DNA from: Alviniconcha marisindica
Taxonomy: Eukaryota > Mollusca > Gastropoda > Provannidae
Direction: 5' to 3'
NCBI GenBank assembly: GCA_018857735.1
Contig: JABMCL010001116.1
Location: forward strand, 1,296,001-1,360,000
DNA: 64,000 nucleotides
Shown: piece after piece, positions 11,937 to 24,400 of the stretch
How the letters are laid out: every line of letters starts with the position of its first letter
Numbering within the stretch: the first letter of the stretch is position 1
Made by a program: the position numbers and the translations under genes
The notes under the pieces: model-generated
Database searches by the model: none
Told to the model about the DNA's origin: nothing
What the model saw: only the letters and a program-made list of their open reading frames with translations

Positions 11937-11960
<24 letters not shown>
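11935..11960. repeat. Poly-G tract after TG run
   Basis: A TG run at 11911-11933 leads into G(n). It is likely to cause sequencing length error. Confidence 0.9.
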
Positions 11961-11967
<7 letters not shown>

Positions 11968-12188
11968 AGAGGACTGACCGCCTCGCCACGTCCGACTGCC
12001 GATTTCACTTGCCGTACACGGCCTGTCCGCGTCAATAGCTGCTGTACAATCACAGGTTCCACCCCCTCATAACTTCTGAGCTACTGCACCTTTACAGGTC
12101 TTTCCGGCCGCTCTCTCCGCTCTTCGTCAGACACGCATGCCGCTCATACTCAATCCAATGCTTCAGCCACGGACCTATATATACAGGG

Positions 12189-12480
12189 TAAGCGGCCAAA
12201 ACAATAACAGACTTCAAGAAAGAAAAACAAACAAACAAAAACTGAACCGCAACAAAGTGACAACAACAACAAAAAGACAACTGATGTGGGGGACCCCCCC
12301 AAAAAAACAACAACAAAACAACAACAACAACACAACAAAACAACAACATAGTATACACTTATTTGCAGTCGCAAAAAAACAAACATAACTTGTATATATA
12401 TATATATATATACTTGTTTTCACCTCATAACTTAACAAACATAACTTGTATATATATATATACATACTTGTTTTCACCTC
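12189..12480. repeat. AAC-rich low-complexity tract and duplicated TA microsatellite
   Basis: CAA/AAC-rich sequence runs from 12189 to 12360. Two near-identical units then follow, each with CATAACTTGTATATA and ACTTGTTTTCACCTCA (12384-12430 and 12438-12481). Confidence 0.85.
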
Positions 12481-12789
12481 AGTGATCGATATCTGACGCT
12501 CGCAGCGGAATCACATCCACATGTATAATTATATTAACACATTCAATCACCTTAAATGTATATTCGCACAATAATACTCAAAAGACGTAGTAGAAACTCT
12601 CGCTTTCTGACACGCTTAAAATAAATGATCTGCCACACATACTTTCACTCCACCCATCCCCCTCCAGTACCATACACAAACTCCAGGCACTGGTTTACGA
12701 CATCCTTCCTTGGGGGAAGGTGCCGGAAAGCGATGCTCGGAGTGTGACAGACATACACTCACGCCTATAATATATGAAAATGACACAAT

Positions 12790-12857
12790 CCCCCCCCCCC
12801 CCCCAAAAAAAAAAGGGTGTGTGTGTGGGGGGGGGGGGGGGGGGGGGGGGGGGGGAG
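12790..12857. repeat. Poly-C / poly-A / poly-G compound tract
   Basis: C(n), A(n), a short TG run and then a long G(n) occur back to back. Confidence 0.9.
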
Positions 12858-13194
12858 CTCACACACATAATTCAACTTGACTTGACAAATAGCCTTCTCA
12901 GTCAAGTGCCCTAGTTTTGGACTGAACTATGATAGTGACAGCTTGTCAAGTTTGAATAGATACTGCATCGGGCAGCCTAGGTAACTGAAGGCAGTATAGT
13001 TGTTTCTCACCAGTCAACTGGGAGCGACTCAGTGGTGGGCGGAGGTGAGGAGAGAACCAGGGCCAGCAGTCACCACTGAAGTACTTTGGCGCATTCAGTC
13101 AACTATTCCACTATGTCTGCCTCTGTCTTTCCGCGGTGCGGCCCTCCGCGACTACCCGGCTGCACTGACCTGCCTTCAGATCTACACTGAAGGG

Positions 13195-13412
13195 CTGGAC
13201 AGGCCCAGTCACGATCAACATAGTCAGTTCAGGAGCTGTGTGAGAGTCGAGGTGGACGTCCTGGGCTGTCCGTCCTAACGAGCCTTCTGGTTTCCGTGGA
13301 CGTAAAGAATTATTGAACCGTACTTCGGCATTGGTCACAATTTGTCCCTAATATGTCAACTGACATCTGAGGACATTAAGCAACACTTCATCATCATCAT
13401 CATCATCATCGT
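13195..13412 (-). repeat. Dispersed repeat family 1, copy 2, with (ATC)n end
   Basis: This copy is in inverse orientation (GGAGCTGTGTGAGAGTCGAG, GTTTCCGTGGACGTAAAG, TTGTCCCTAATATGTCAACT). It ends in an (ATC)n run at 13388-13410. It matches 53.60-53.78 kb inverted and 55.37-55.53 kb directly. Confidence 0.75.
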
Positions 13413-14510
13413 CACGATCAGAATCTACTCAGTCGGTCACAGTGACTGACGTAGCGTATAGTCGGTCTCAGGCAACTCAGTGCCGACCCGGCCACGGCCT
13501 CAGTGACAGCCATGAGTTCAGTCCAGTCGCTTGCACGAATACACTGAACCTCGTTACGGAATATGTCAGTTCCTCGACGATCCGGGTATGTACTCAATAT
13601 CATGTCCCGCGGTTGACTGAGAAAGAAAGAACGATACTCCGATCATCGAGGAGCCCTGCCGTTTTGTGGTCGTGGGCGACTCCCGATCCGCCGCAACTGG
13701 TCGCGGGACTGACGAAAACCACGGCAAAAGAGGGAAAAATCAGTAGGCCCTACTCATAGTCAGTGCGGACTCAGTCACTACTGACTCGGTTTGGTTAAAA
13801 ACCTCCAAGAAAAAAGTGATGTTGCTGATTTAATTGTAACCAACTGAAGTAGTTCGCATTCAGTCAACTGTCCGACTGACGTCGGTCGGATGTTCACAAT
13901 CTGATTTATTTTTTATGTTTTAAAACTTTGTTGGTACCCTTCTTGATCACAACCATGACTGTTCCTTTGTACGGTGTCTTCCAAAACAAACGAAACGACG
14001 TCATCCGAATGAAATACAGTGATCTCCCTTGCAATACTCCTCCAACGCGGCCATTTGCAGCGTTTTATTCTAAGAATGGTTGTCCAGAGGTAGGGAACCA
14101 AGGATCAGGTGTCATTTTCAGAAGGTCAGTTGGTATGTTTTGAATGTATCATTAACTGAAATTCGCTGTGCATTAAATGCGTGTCACAGGGCAATGACTG
14201 ATAGTGGAAGGGATGTGTTGTACAGATGCAGTGTAACCGAGCCTGTTTTTTCTTCCTGTCATTATGTCAAGGACTGGGCTCTGTCAGTCTGTGAGTCTGT
14301 CTTCATCTTGACATACGCTGCTCAAACATCCAGTAGTCTAGCTTAGTGCAGCGGATTTGGGACTGCGCGTTGCGGCCTACTGATTTTGCGTGGTCGCTAC
14401 TAGGGCCTTGAAGTTGAACCGCTGTCCAGGTGGTTCCATTCCAACCAGCTGCTGACCTGATAAAAAACGAGTTCTGCAGTTGGTAAATGCTCACCGGTTG
14501 GTAAATGTGT
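13413..14510. other. Intergenic, no gene seen
   Basis: There are scattered CAGTCA/GACTGAC words and no protein motif. The short ORFs here have no recognisable domain. Confidence 0.45.
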
Positions 14511-14830
14511 GAGTCGGTTTGGCCTAGCGATAAGACGTTAGGCTGGTAAGCAGAGGGACCACTGTTCGAATCAGCTTCGGCTCTCCTTTCTCTTCAAAAA
14601 TTGTGGTCTCTGGACACTGTCTTGTGACTTTGTCCCTCACAATTAATGAATCATTAAAATGGCTCTCGGCATTGCCCATCTTAATGCAGGAGTCATTCTG
14701 GTGGTAACAGTGTAACGATAGGTATAATACTTAATAGTCTCCCTCTCCCCCACCGCCATAAACCCTTTCCCCCTTCTCCCCGTCCCTAATAAGCCGTATG
14801 GTTTCTGTTGACCTTAAGCACTATGTTTAC
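14511..14830 (+). mobile_element. tRNA-derived SINE-like element
   Basis: The head at 14511-14585 has a tRNA-like internal promoter. An A-box-like TGGCCTAGCGATAAGACG is followed about 30 bases later by a B-box-like GTTCGAATCAGC. The 3' limit is uncertain. The last part (near 14790-14830) resembles dispersed repeat family 1. Confidence 0.6.
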
Positions 14831-14919
14831 TTGGTGAAAGTGGCAGCGTGGTATTAGTTATTACACAGGCCCTATCATGGTGTTGGTTGTGATGTAGCCA
14901 GTTTGTTGTCAGACTCGAA

Positions 14920-15800
14920 TCAGTCCACCAGGTTTTTGTTGCAACAGAAATTTGGCATGAGGCAGTGCCGGTACCAGCCCCTCAACCACCTAGATAGAAC
15001 TCTGAGTAATAGAAGAGGGTCAGGCGTAGTAGTAGTAGTTGGTGGTGCTCTTTTGTGGGTTGTAGCATTGTTTTCTTTAGGAATTTGGTGGTGCTGCTGG
15101 GGGTCATGGACCTGTAGTCGCCCATGATGAAGCATGCAGCATTGTGCCGGGCGTGCTCTATCAAGTCAGTGTCCTTTTTCAGGAAGGGGTCCCACACGGC
15201 AGCACCATACTCCAGAAAGGGTCAGATGAGGGCCAGGTAGGCAGTGTTTTGGCAGGCCAGTGAGCATCAGCATAGGTTTTGGTGAATGAAGCTGAGGGTG
15301 CTGTTCTTTTTGGTGATGCCAGTGATGTGTGGACTCCATTTGAGATCTTCAGAGATCCAGATCCCCAGGTACTGAGGTAGGCATTGGAGGTTACCTGTTG
15401 TAGGACGGTACTGTTCAGCTGATAGAAGAAGGTGGAAGAGTGTTGAAGGCTGAGGATGTAACATTTACTGGTGTTGAAGCACATGCCCCAGGTATCCACC
15501 CATGCCTCCAGTTGCTGTAGGTCTTCTTGCAGGGTGTGATGATCCTGGGTGATGTTGATTTCCCTATAGAATATAGATAGAGGAGGCAGTTGTCTGTGAA
15601 TAGGCAGACCTGGGACTTGACAGTGGAGGGGAGAACATTGATATGGCAGAGGAACAGGAGCGGGCTGAGGACTGTACCCTGTGGAACCCCGGAGTCAACT
15701 GATGTGGTCTCGGAGGACATGCCTTTAAGCACCACCCTCATTGACCTCTGGTGTCAGACTCAGAGCATTGCAAGTCCTGCAGCGATGTGTGTTTAAAAGG
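14920..15800 (-). mobile_element. Decayed non-LTR retrotransposon, reverse transcriptase region
   Basis: On the minus strand the frames together show the RT core. VDSGVPQGTVLSPLLF (about 15690-15640) is the conserved motif before the active site. The usual FADD catalytic box reads FTDN. After frameshifts come YLGIWISEDLKWSPHI, then VWDPFLKKDTDLIEHARHNA, CFIMGDYRS and a decayed C-terminus to about 14930. This is the Jockey/CR1-type arrangement. Frameshifts and the altered active site show it is dead. Confidence 0.85.
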
Positions 15801-16099
15801 TGGTCACAGTCAGTGCACTGGGTTTTATTAACTTTTAAGATAAACAAAATAAATAAGACAAGTAGTCTAATGTTAAAACTATGCATGATTAGTGATCTTC
15901 ATGTTCATGGAGAAGTCGGAACTAGCTGCAGGTTGTGAAGACTGTGACCTACATGCCGCTTACTCAACTCTCGAAGACTCAGTGAATGGGCTGAAGAAAC
16001 AAACATAAGGAGGAGGTTCCATTCAGAGATTACTGGAGAAGAAGCAGTGTCAGAAGACATGGTGTTTGGTCTGTTACTAGTCTTAGTCACTAACACTAG

Positions 16100-16480
16100 T
16101 TGTTACTGGTGCAGTCTTTGTGCTCCTCTGGTCCAAGGGTCAGAGTGGTGGAAGATGTTTGCTGGCTTTTTGTAGACCTGCAAGGCTGTTAATTTTGTAG
16201 ATCTCTCATCTCCAGGTGGGTCTGTCGTTGACGTTGTTCACGACTTGTTCACTTGCGATTTCCGAGCATGGATGTAACAATACCTGGTGATCTGTCTGTG
16301 TAGTTGCTGGTCATGTGCCTCAACTACTTGGCTGCTTGGCGTTGTACTTTTTCCAGTACTTAGATGTGCTTGTGGGGACACCAGATGGCTGAAGTGTACT
16401 CCAGTGTGGGGTGTACTACTGTTAACTTTGTAGTGTAGGTTGCTAACTTAACTTTTGGAGTACACTCCCAGAAATTCCTT
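16100..16480 (-). mobile_element. Second decayed non-LTR reverse transcriptase fragment
   Basis: The minus strand reads LEYTSAIWCPHKHI, a stop, then VLEKVQRQAAK and HMTSNYTDRSPGIVTSML. This is the C-terminal part of a retrotransposon polymerase, with stops. It differs from the 14.9-15.8 kb copy and lies just upstream of the gene-2 first exon. Confidence 0.75.
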
Positions 16481-16639
16481 CAGCGGGACCACATCGTGAG
16501 CTTTATTATTTTTTTTTACATCAGATGCGGGGGATTTGTCTCTTATGGATACTAGTCTGATTTTGTATTGCAATTTGATAAATTTTAACTAAATATTTCA
16601 AGGGTGGTAATGTATAAATACTGAACCGGTTTGTTGCAG

Positions 16640-18468
16640 AAAGTTAGGATATTGCACAATGGAAGCATCGGGTGAGGATGAAGCTGGGTCTGTAGAGGGT
16701 GACATGGGTAGTGAGGACTTGGAAGGAGAGATGGACTTTCCAGATGAGTGGATGGTTCTGGATGACATGGATGAAGAGCATGCAGAGGAAGACCAGGAGT
16801 CCAGTGAGTCAAAACCAGCTGCAGGAGATTCCAAGGCTGATGCAAAAGACACAAAACCTGATGAAAAAAAGGGACCGTCTACACCAGTTTCAGCCAAGCA
16901 GCCTACCCAGACCAATAAACAAGGTACTGAAAAGAAAGAAAGCACACCTTCAGCCAGGAGCCCAGCCAGTTCAACCAGGCAAGTGCAGGCAAGTGAGAAG
17001 AAAGCTGTGACATCTGCATCAGCCAAGCCAGCAGCCAGATCAGTGCAGACCAGGCAGTCAAGGTCAGGAGCACAAGCAGCAGAGAAAAAGACAGCTCCAG
17101 TCACTGCAAAGCCAAGCCAGTCAGCGACTACAGTCGGCAGCAAATCAGTGGGTGGACATACACCTGCCAAGAAGTTGCAGCCAGCTGCCCAAGGTGCCAA
17201 GACATCCTCAGGGAAAAGCCCAGCTCTTTCCAAAGCAGCATCCAGTACGTCCCAGGTGAAGCAGTCAACCCCCACAAGAACAGCAGCATCACAAAAACCC
17301 ACAGCAGCAGCCCAGGGCAAAAGTCCAGCTCAAGGCAAAGCAGCAACACAACCCAAAACATCTGATCAAGCCACCCCATCCCAGCCCAAGACTCCAGCTG
17401 ACAAAGCTGCGCAGTCCAAAGCCTCAGCCCCAAATAAAGTAGTCAGTCAAGCCACTGCCAAAACAACAGCAGGTCAGATTAAGCCAGCAGCACCAGCACA
17501 AACATCAGAGCCTGCCAAAGCCAGTACAACAGCCCCTGCAGGCAGAACAGCTATCCAGACCAAGCCTTCAGATCAGCCACAGCCAGGGGCAGCCCTGGCA
17601 AAGTCAGGGGCCGAAGGAAAAACAGAGGGTGAAGGAGGAGTTAGACAGGAAGCATCTGACCTTTCTGCACCCAAGGCTGCTCCAGGCGAGTTAAAAGATA
17701 AAAAGCCTGCTGAAGACCATGGCGTAGGGGTGGAAAAGATCCCTGACCATTCAGCCGGTGGTGACACTGGAGGGCAAAAAGATAAATCCCAGTCTTTGGT
17801 GAATGGAAAGGATTCAACTGCTGGAGCATCATCAGTCAAGAAGACAGATAAAGCTGATGATAAATCTATCAACAAATCTAGTGACAAGTCAGACAGGCCA
17901 GCAGAAAAATCGGTCAGTGACAAGTCTGCCCACAAACCAAGCAGTCGATCTGATGACAAATCTAGCAGCAAGCCTGAGAGAGCGAGCGACAAATCAAAAT
18001 CTGGTGTGGATGACCGATCAAGCTCAAAGTCCACAAGCAAGGCTGGCAACAGGCCTAGAGACAGTGTTGGTGTCCGATCAGGTGACAGGCGAAGGTCAAG
18101 GTCCCGTTCACGAGGGCGCAGCAGAGACAGATCAAGCTCGCGGTATGGAAGAAGTACGGTCAAAAGTGCATCAAAAGCGGAAGACAAAAAAGGACCACAG
18201 GAGGCAAAGAAACCAGATGTGGTAGGCTCACCAGCCAGCAAGGAGACCTCCTCATCCACGCCCAGGAAACCTGCCATAGCTGCCAAGAAGGCTGACAGCA
18301 CATCTGCCAAGAAAGTCCAGGCTGTGGAGAAAGGGGTCCAGACTGAGGAGAAGGTGGAGCAGAAAAAGGTGCTGCCAGTTCTGCAGGCTGATGACGAGCA
18401 GATCAAACAACTGGACCAGGAGAATATGGAGAAATTGTTCCAGCTCCAGTCAAATTCAATGGAGCAAG
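16640..18468 (+). CDS. Gene 2 exon 1 (as seen): acidic start, disordered region, short RS patch
   Basis: The exon is preceded by GTTTGTTGCAG. ATG 16659 starts a 603-codon open stretch rich in K, A, P, S and Q, with a repeated DKSxxKS/SSKSTSK pattern (about residues 400-465) and RRRSRSRSRGRSRDRSSSR (about 474-492). It ends LDQENMEKLFQLQSNSMEQ at donor AG|GTGAGA. The frame also stays open from ATG back to the acceptor. Confidence 0.88.
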
Positions 18469-21400
18469 GTGAGAATGATCAGTATAATTAGTTAAGATTT
18501 TCAGGTCTACTGGGTGGGTACTGTGCGTGACCTACTTTGTCTAGAATTTAGAAAGAAATCAGCAGGCCCCAAAACTAAAAAGTGAATAGATGAATGTCAG
18601 TTTTGTAGTGTGTTTAATGATTACTAAAAATAATTACTAATCACAATGTAGTAATTGTTAGTCTATTTAGATTTAGAAGGTTATGGTTGTTGTACATAAA
18701 ATTATTCAGCTGAAAACTCAGCCACTTTGGAATGCCAGGTAGCGACCTGTAGCAAATCATTGATATATTTTGATGACAGATATTGCTCTGACAAATAGCC
18801 AGAGTGATCATTTTTTAGTCCACAACACCAAACAAAGTAATTTTTCATCTCCAGATTACTCCACAGTACATTTTACAACACACCCACAGTGCTGGGCAGA
18901 GAGGCAGAAATGTTTTAAAATGCAGCAGTTCTGTCACTGTCAGTGTTTGTTAACACAGTGGTATAGTGTAAGTGTAATGGGTAAGTTCTGTTTGGGGCAA
19001 TTCTGAGATTTGAAACTAATGTTGATATATCCCCTGTAATTGCAACACATTTTTTAGCTTGATAAATATTAATAGTATTATTCATTTTTAGTAATGAACA
19101 ATTGTTAATGTTACTATGATGATACATACTGTTTGTGCGTTAATCATGATTTTTTGTGTGCATAATTTTGTTTCCATACATGATTAACATTAAAAAAAAA
19201 TGAATACCCTCTCTGACAACTGAAATGAGCTCCATGTTAACCATTAACTGGTGATTGCAGGTCTGTGGCGATTTTCTCTCAAGTTGTCTCCCTTGGAAAT
19301 AGCGGACCTGGGAAAGCAAGAGTTGCGGACGCTGTTGAACACTGCCCAGGACTGTGCCATCTACTTGAAGAACCAGGGGCAAAACAAAAAGAAAAAAGGG
19401 TAAGGGCTGCATACTGTTCACTGCGTGTTTACTTCCAGTGCAAGGTGGATATTCAGCAAGACTGAAATCGGGCAACAGCCTGGCAGTCTTGAGTCCCTCA
19501 GTGTTGACTGGATACTGTTTTGCTGCTTTGACATGAGCACTGCTCAAGCCCAGTTTTGTCATTTGCTTATCAATTTTTGTAACAACAGTGCTTGGAATTG
19601 ATCCTGGTTTCTTTTCAAATGCCTAGTACCTATCAATAACCGGATCAAAATGGTTAAAAAGAATGCTGATTTTGATTTCCTCTTTCAGCTGTACAGAGTC
19701 CTTCCAGAACAAGCCCAGCGCAAACACATACTGGGGACAGAGAAGAAACTAGTCGCAACATTTTGTAGTTTAGTGTGCTTTCAGTGTTTCACTTTTCACT
19801 ATATTTTCAAACAACAATGAAAGTAGAGGAAACAAGATTCAACATTTTGTAGTTTAGTGTGCTTTCACTGTACTTTCACACACAGCAATGGAAGTAGAGG
19901 AAACAAGTTTCAACATTTTGTTGCTAGTGTGCTTTCAATCACTTTGTTTTTACATACAACCATGGAAGCAGAGGAAACTAGGTTCAACATTTTGTATTGC
20001 ACTTTCAGTTTCACTGTATTTTCACACACAACAAATTAAGTACAGGAAACAAGATTCAACATTTTGTAGATTAGTGTGCTTTTATTGTATTTTCAAACAT
20101 CACAATGGAAGCAGAACTCAGACGAAATGAGATTTAACATTTTGTACTTTAGTGTGCCTTCAGTGTTTCACTGTATTTTCAAACACAACAACGAAAGTAG
20201 AGGAAACAAGATTCAACATTTTGTAGTTTAGTGTGCTTTCACTGTATTTTTACAGACAACAATGAAAGTAGAGGAAACAAGATTTAACATTTTGTAGCTT
20301 AGTGTGCTTTCAGTCACTGTATTTTCACATACAGTGATGGAAAGAGGGGAAACTAGATTCAGCACTTTGCACAAACATTGTTTCCTCTACTTTCATTGTT
20401 GTCTGTAAAAATACAGTGAAAGCACACTAAACTACAAAATGTAGACTCTTGTTTCCTGTACTTGATTTAAGTTTTAGTTTCACTGTATTTACACACAGAA
20501 CAATGGAAGTAGAGGAAAGAATATTCAGCATTTTGTAGTTTAGTGTGCTTTTAGTTTTACTCTATTTTCGCACACAACAAGGGAAGTAGAGAAAACAGGA
20601 TTCAGCGTTTTGTAGTTTATTCAGTCTAAAGCAGTGAGAATCGTATCTTTGGAGATGTACATTTCAGAAAGGAATACTGCACATTTTGTCAAGGAACATT
20701 GCACATTTTGTCGGTCTATCTTGATATTGAAATGTGCATGGTGGCTGAGCCAGCATGTCACTGTGCATGATGTCATGGTGCATGGCAACTTTCTCTGTAA
20801 ACAACCACGAGGTCGCTGCTGGTTCCATTTAAACCTCAGTGGGATGGCTGCTGGGTTGTATAAAGGACAGATCATCTGAAAAAATGAAGTGTTGCTGTTT
20901 GCATTCACTCATTGTGTGTAAATCACTTAATGTGTTTCAGGGAAAGTCGTCTCTACTTCAACCGCTTGCTGACAACCAAGTGCACCATGCAGAAATTGTT
21001 CCAGCTGCAACTAAACAGCAAGAAGTTGGAGATTGAAATTAACCGAAAAATTCTCAACTCCAATGACAAAGACACAGGTGAGTTTGAATGGTTTGTGTAG
21101 TGAGTGGCACTGGAAACTTATTTTCCACCATTAGACAAGTAGTCCTCAACACTGTAACCTTTGTGTGTATGTTTTCAGTGGCCAACAACACTGCAGTCTT
21201 TGTGTTCAGCTGTCAAGGAAATGTGTGTGTTTTTAGTGGCCAACAACATTGCAGTCTTTATCAGTTTATGTTCAGCTGTCAGGGAAATGTGTGGGTTTTT
21301 AGTGGCCAACAACACTGCAGTCTATTGTGTTGAGCTGTCAAGGAGGTTTGTGTGTTTTAGTGGTCAACAACACTGCAGTCTTTGTGTTCAGTTGTCAAGG

Positions 21401-24400
21401 AAATGTGTGTGTTTTTAGTGGCTAACAACACTGCAGTCTTTGTGTTGAGCTGTTGAGGAGGTTTGTGTTTTGTTAGTGGCCAACAACACCGCAGTCTTTG
21501 TGTGGAGCTGTCGAGGAGGTTTGTGTGTTTTAGTGGTCAACATCACTGCAGTCTTTGTGTTCAGCTGTCAAGGAAATGTTGTTTTTTTTAGTGGCCAACA
21601 ACACTGCAGTCTTTGTGTGGAGCTGTTGAGGAAGTTTGTGTTTTTTTAGTGGCCAACACACTGCAGTCTTTGTGTGGAGCTGTCGAGGAGGTTTGTGTGT
21701 TTTTGGTGGCCAACAACACTGCAGTCTTTGTGTTCAGCTGTCAAGGAAATGTTTTTTTTTTTAGTGGAAGACAACACCGCAGTCTTTGTGTTCAGCTGTC
21801 AAAGAGGTTTGTGTGTTTTTAGTGGCAAACAACACTGCAGTCTTTGTGTTCAGCTGTCAAGGAAATGTGCGTGTTTTTAGTGGTCAACAACACTGCAGTC
21901 TTTGTGTTCAACTGTTACGGAGTAGGTCAATGTGTTTTTAGTGGTCAACAACACTGCAATCTTTGTGTTCAACTGTTAAGGAGTAGATGAATGGGTTTTT
22001 AGTGGTCAACAACACTGCAGTCTTTGTATTAAACTCTTAATGCCTCTAAGTTCTCATTATTATTATTATTAGTGGATGGTCATTAGCCAGCAAAGCGTTG
22101 AGTTGTGTTTGTTTTAGTGGTCATGAGTGCTGCAAGCTATAAACTGTGAAACTGTTGAGGTGTGTGTATACATGTGTGTTTCAGTGGCACTGGAGATGGA
22201 CTTGACAGCCCCAGGCACCCTGGCCACAAATGCTGCCACCTCAATGCTCATGACAAAAAGTAAGGGTTCTTCACTGCATTCTTCATGTAGAGGCTGAGTA
22301 AAACAAAGTATTGAAAAATGGCTGCAAGGTGTTTCTGATCAAAATCCAGAAAGTGATACTTTTTGTAATGTATTTGATATTAATAATTAACAGGGTTGAT
22401 TCAATAGAAAAGCACCAAATATGTTTGTACAGTGTGTTTGTGTGTGCAAATCCCTTTGCCGCTTCGGTTACCAGACAGAACTCTGCTGAACCGCTGACAG
22501 CATCAGCATTAGATGCTGAACTGCTGACAGCATCAGCATTAGATGTTGCAAATGTGCAGATTGATTATGGCTGCTTTACACCCATTGATTGTTGTTTTAC
22601 ACCTGTTGGATGTTGCTACTTTACACTTGCCAATTATTGCTGCTTCACACCTATTGCTTATTGTTGCCTAACACCTGATGACCAGTTGATTGTTGCTGCT
22701 TCACACTGTCAAGTGCAAAGGACGCAACAACCTCATGACAGCAGTTTTAATGTGTCATACAGACTTTGAACAATTACTGTTTTTCACATGAACAAGCTAT
22801 GTTGTGGGGGATGTGTATGAGCTCCAGTGTGTTAACATGGAATCTGATTCTTTCCTGTCCTCATCACCAGAAGGGATTTCTGCCATGTGCATCCCTTTGT
22901 CTCAGCACCCCTCAAACACATTGTTGTTAGGATGTGCAGCACTCCACTCTTTGCCCAGGATCACGAAGAACTGTGAACGTGATAGTTGCACTCTTGATGC
23001 TGACTCATGTTTTCAGATCATGAATGATACATCAGTGACATTTTTTGCCTGCTTGTAGCTGCTGTGTTTCTCAACATAGCTTTGCTTCGTCGTGCTGCCA
23101 GACCATCAAGAGATCTGGTGATGGAATTCTGTCAGTCCTCGCTATCTTCTTTGTAGATAGTACTCTGGATTGGAGACCAACAGTAGCTCTACCTGAGTGC
23201 ATTGCTCCAGTGGACGCTGGACAAGGTGGTCTTTGCCCTGCAGGGAGTGAACGGGCAGATCGCCATGTTGAAGCTGGTGCTGTCTTGCCCACTCCAGCAT
23301 CTCTGACATTCCAGGAGACAAGGAAATTTCCTGCCAAGAAACCTGAAGGCCAGCTTGACCAGCCTCAGCAGCAGTTACCAGGAACACCAGGATCAGCTGT
23401 GGATGCTGGAGTATAAAACACAGACCATCATCTTCAGCTGGCAGCCAGGGCATGGTGGTCTTAAGTGCACTCTTCAGAAAGATACAGTTTGAGCTTGGGA
23501 CACATGGTGTGAGTGCAGAACAGCTGACCAGGTGGCTGACCATATTCTCCAGACTTGCCCCAGCTGTGGAGGGGAGAGCCTGCAGACATGGCTGAGCAGC
23601 GGATTTGGTCACCAAACTCAGTGGCCTGATACCTTCACTTCTCAAGAGCTCAGTGTTTAGTGGGGTTCTGCGTGCGGTTCTACAGCATGGTGAATGGAAC
23701 GCATGGGAAGGAGTTGGGGACCAGCTGCAGAGGGGAGTCATCATGTTCCCTGCAAGTCATCTCTGCCCCAGACTGGTGTCCGATGAAGAGAATTTGTCAG
23801 TTTTCCTGCTTGCTTGTTCCTGATGATATGCTTGCAGTCCTTGTGGAACTCCAGTCAACCTGTGGGCCATGAGCACCAGCCCTGCACCTCAGGAATGAAA
23901 CTGACTTCAGAAATTCAGCAAAGCTTGTGCACCTGCTGTGGTGACTAACTCCTTCCTTGTACATTACACAACCGGCTCACTTGGTGATACTGTTTACATG
24001 GGAACTAGGTGACTGCTGACTGTCTCCCTGGATTTGATTGATAGCACAATGTCACTGTGCTAATCAGGATCACATGGGCAGGTCTGTGATTTACGATGCT
24101 TTGACTTTTGAGTTTTGCGTGCATGGTTTCTTAGAGGATGTCTTCTGTAATGTGTACATAATGGAATATATGGATGTATATGATAAAGCACACGGATGGC
24201 ATTATAAATGATGAAACACAAAGGAAGGTGATGAGAGAAGGTGGAAATGTGTAGTGAAGTTACTGAATCAAAATGTTTGAAGCAATGAGAACATACTGCA
24301 CAGAAGAATCTTTTGGAAATACTGTTCCACATTGTGGTCAGTTTTCTGAGGTATGAAATTTGTTTTTCGCTGATACTTGTTCACAAGACAAGAATTGGAA

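Noticed and set aside
16598..18406. Minus-strand ORFs of 240 and 277 codons
   Set aside because: They lie antisense to the Ala/Ser/Lys-rich exon 1 of gene 2. The composition mirrors the sense codons and no domain is present.
19689..19755. Exon-like segment after TTTCAG (CTGTACAGAGTCC onward)
   Set aside because: No good donor follows and it is not needed to keep phase between exons 2 and 3. It instead grades into the intron 2 array.
23142..23744. 200-codon minus-strand ORF
   Set aside because: The plus strand of this stretch shows clear LINE polymerase C-terminal motifs. The minus frame has no domain.
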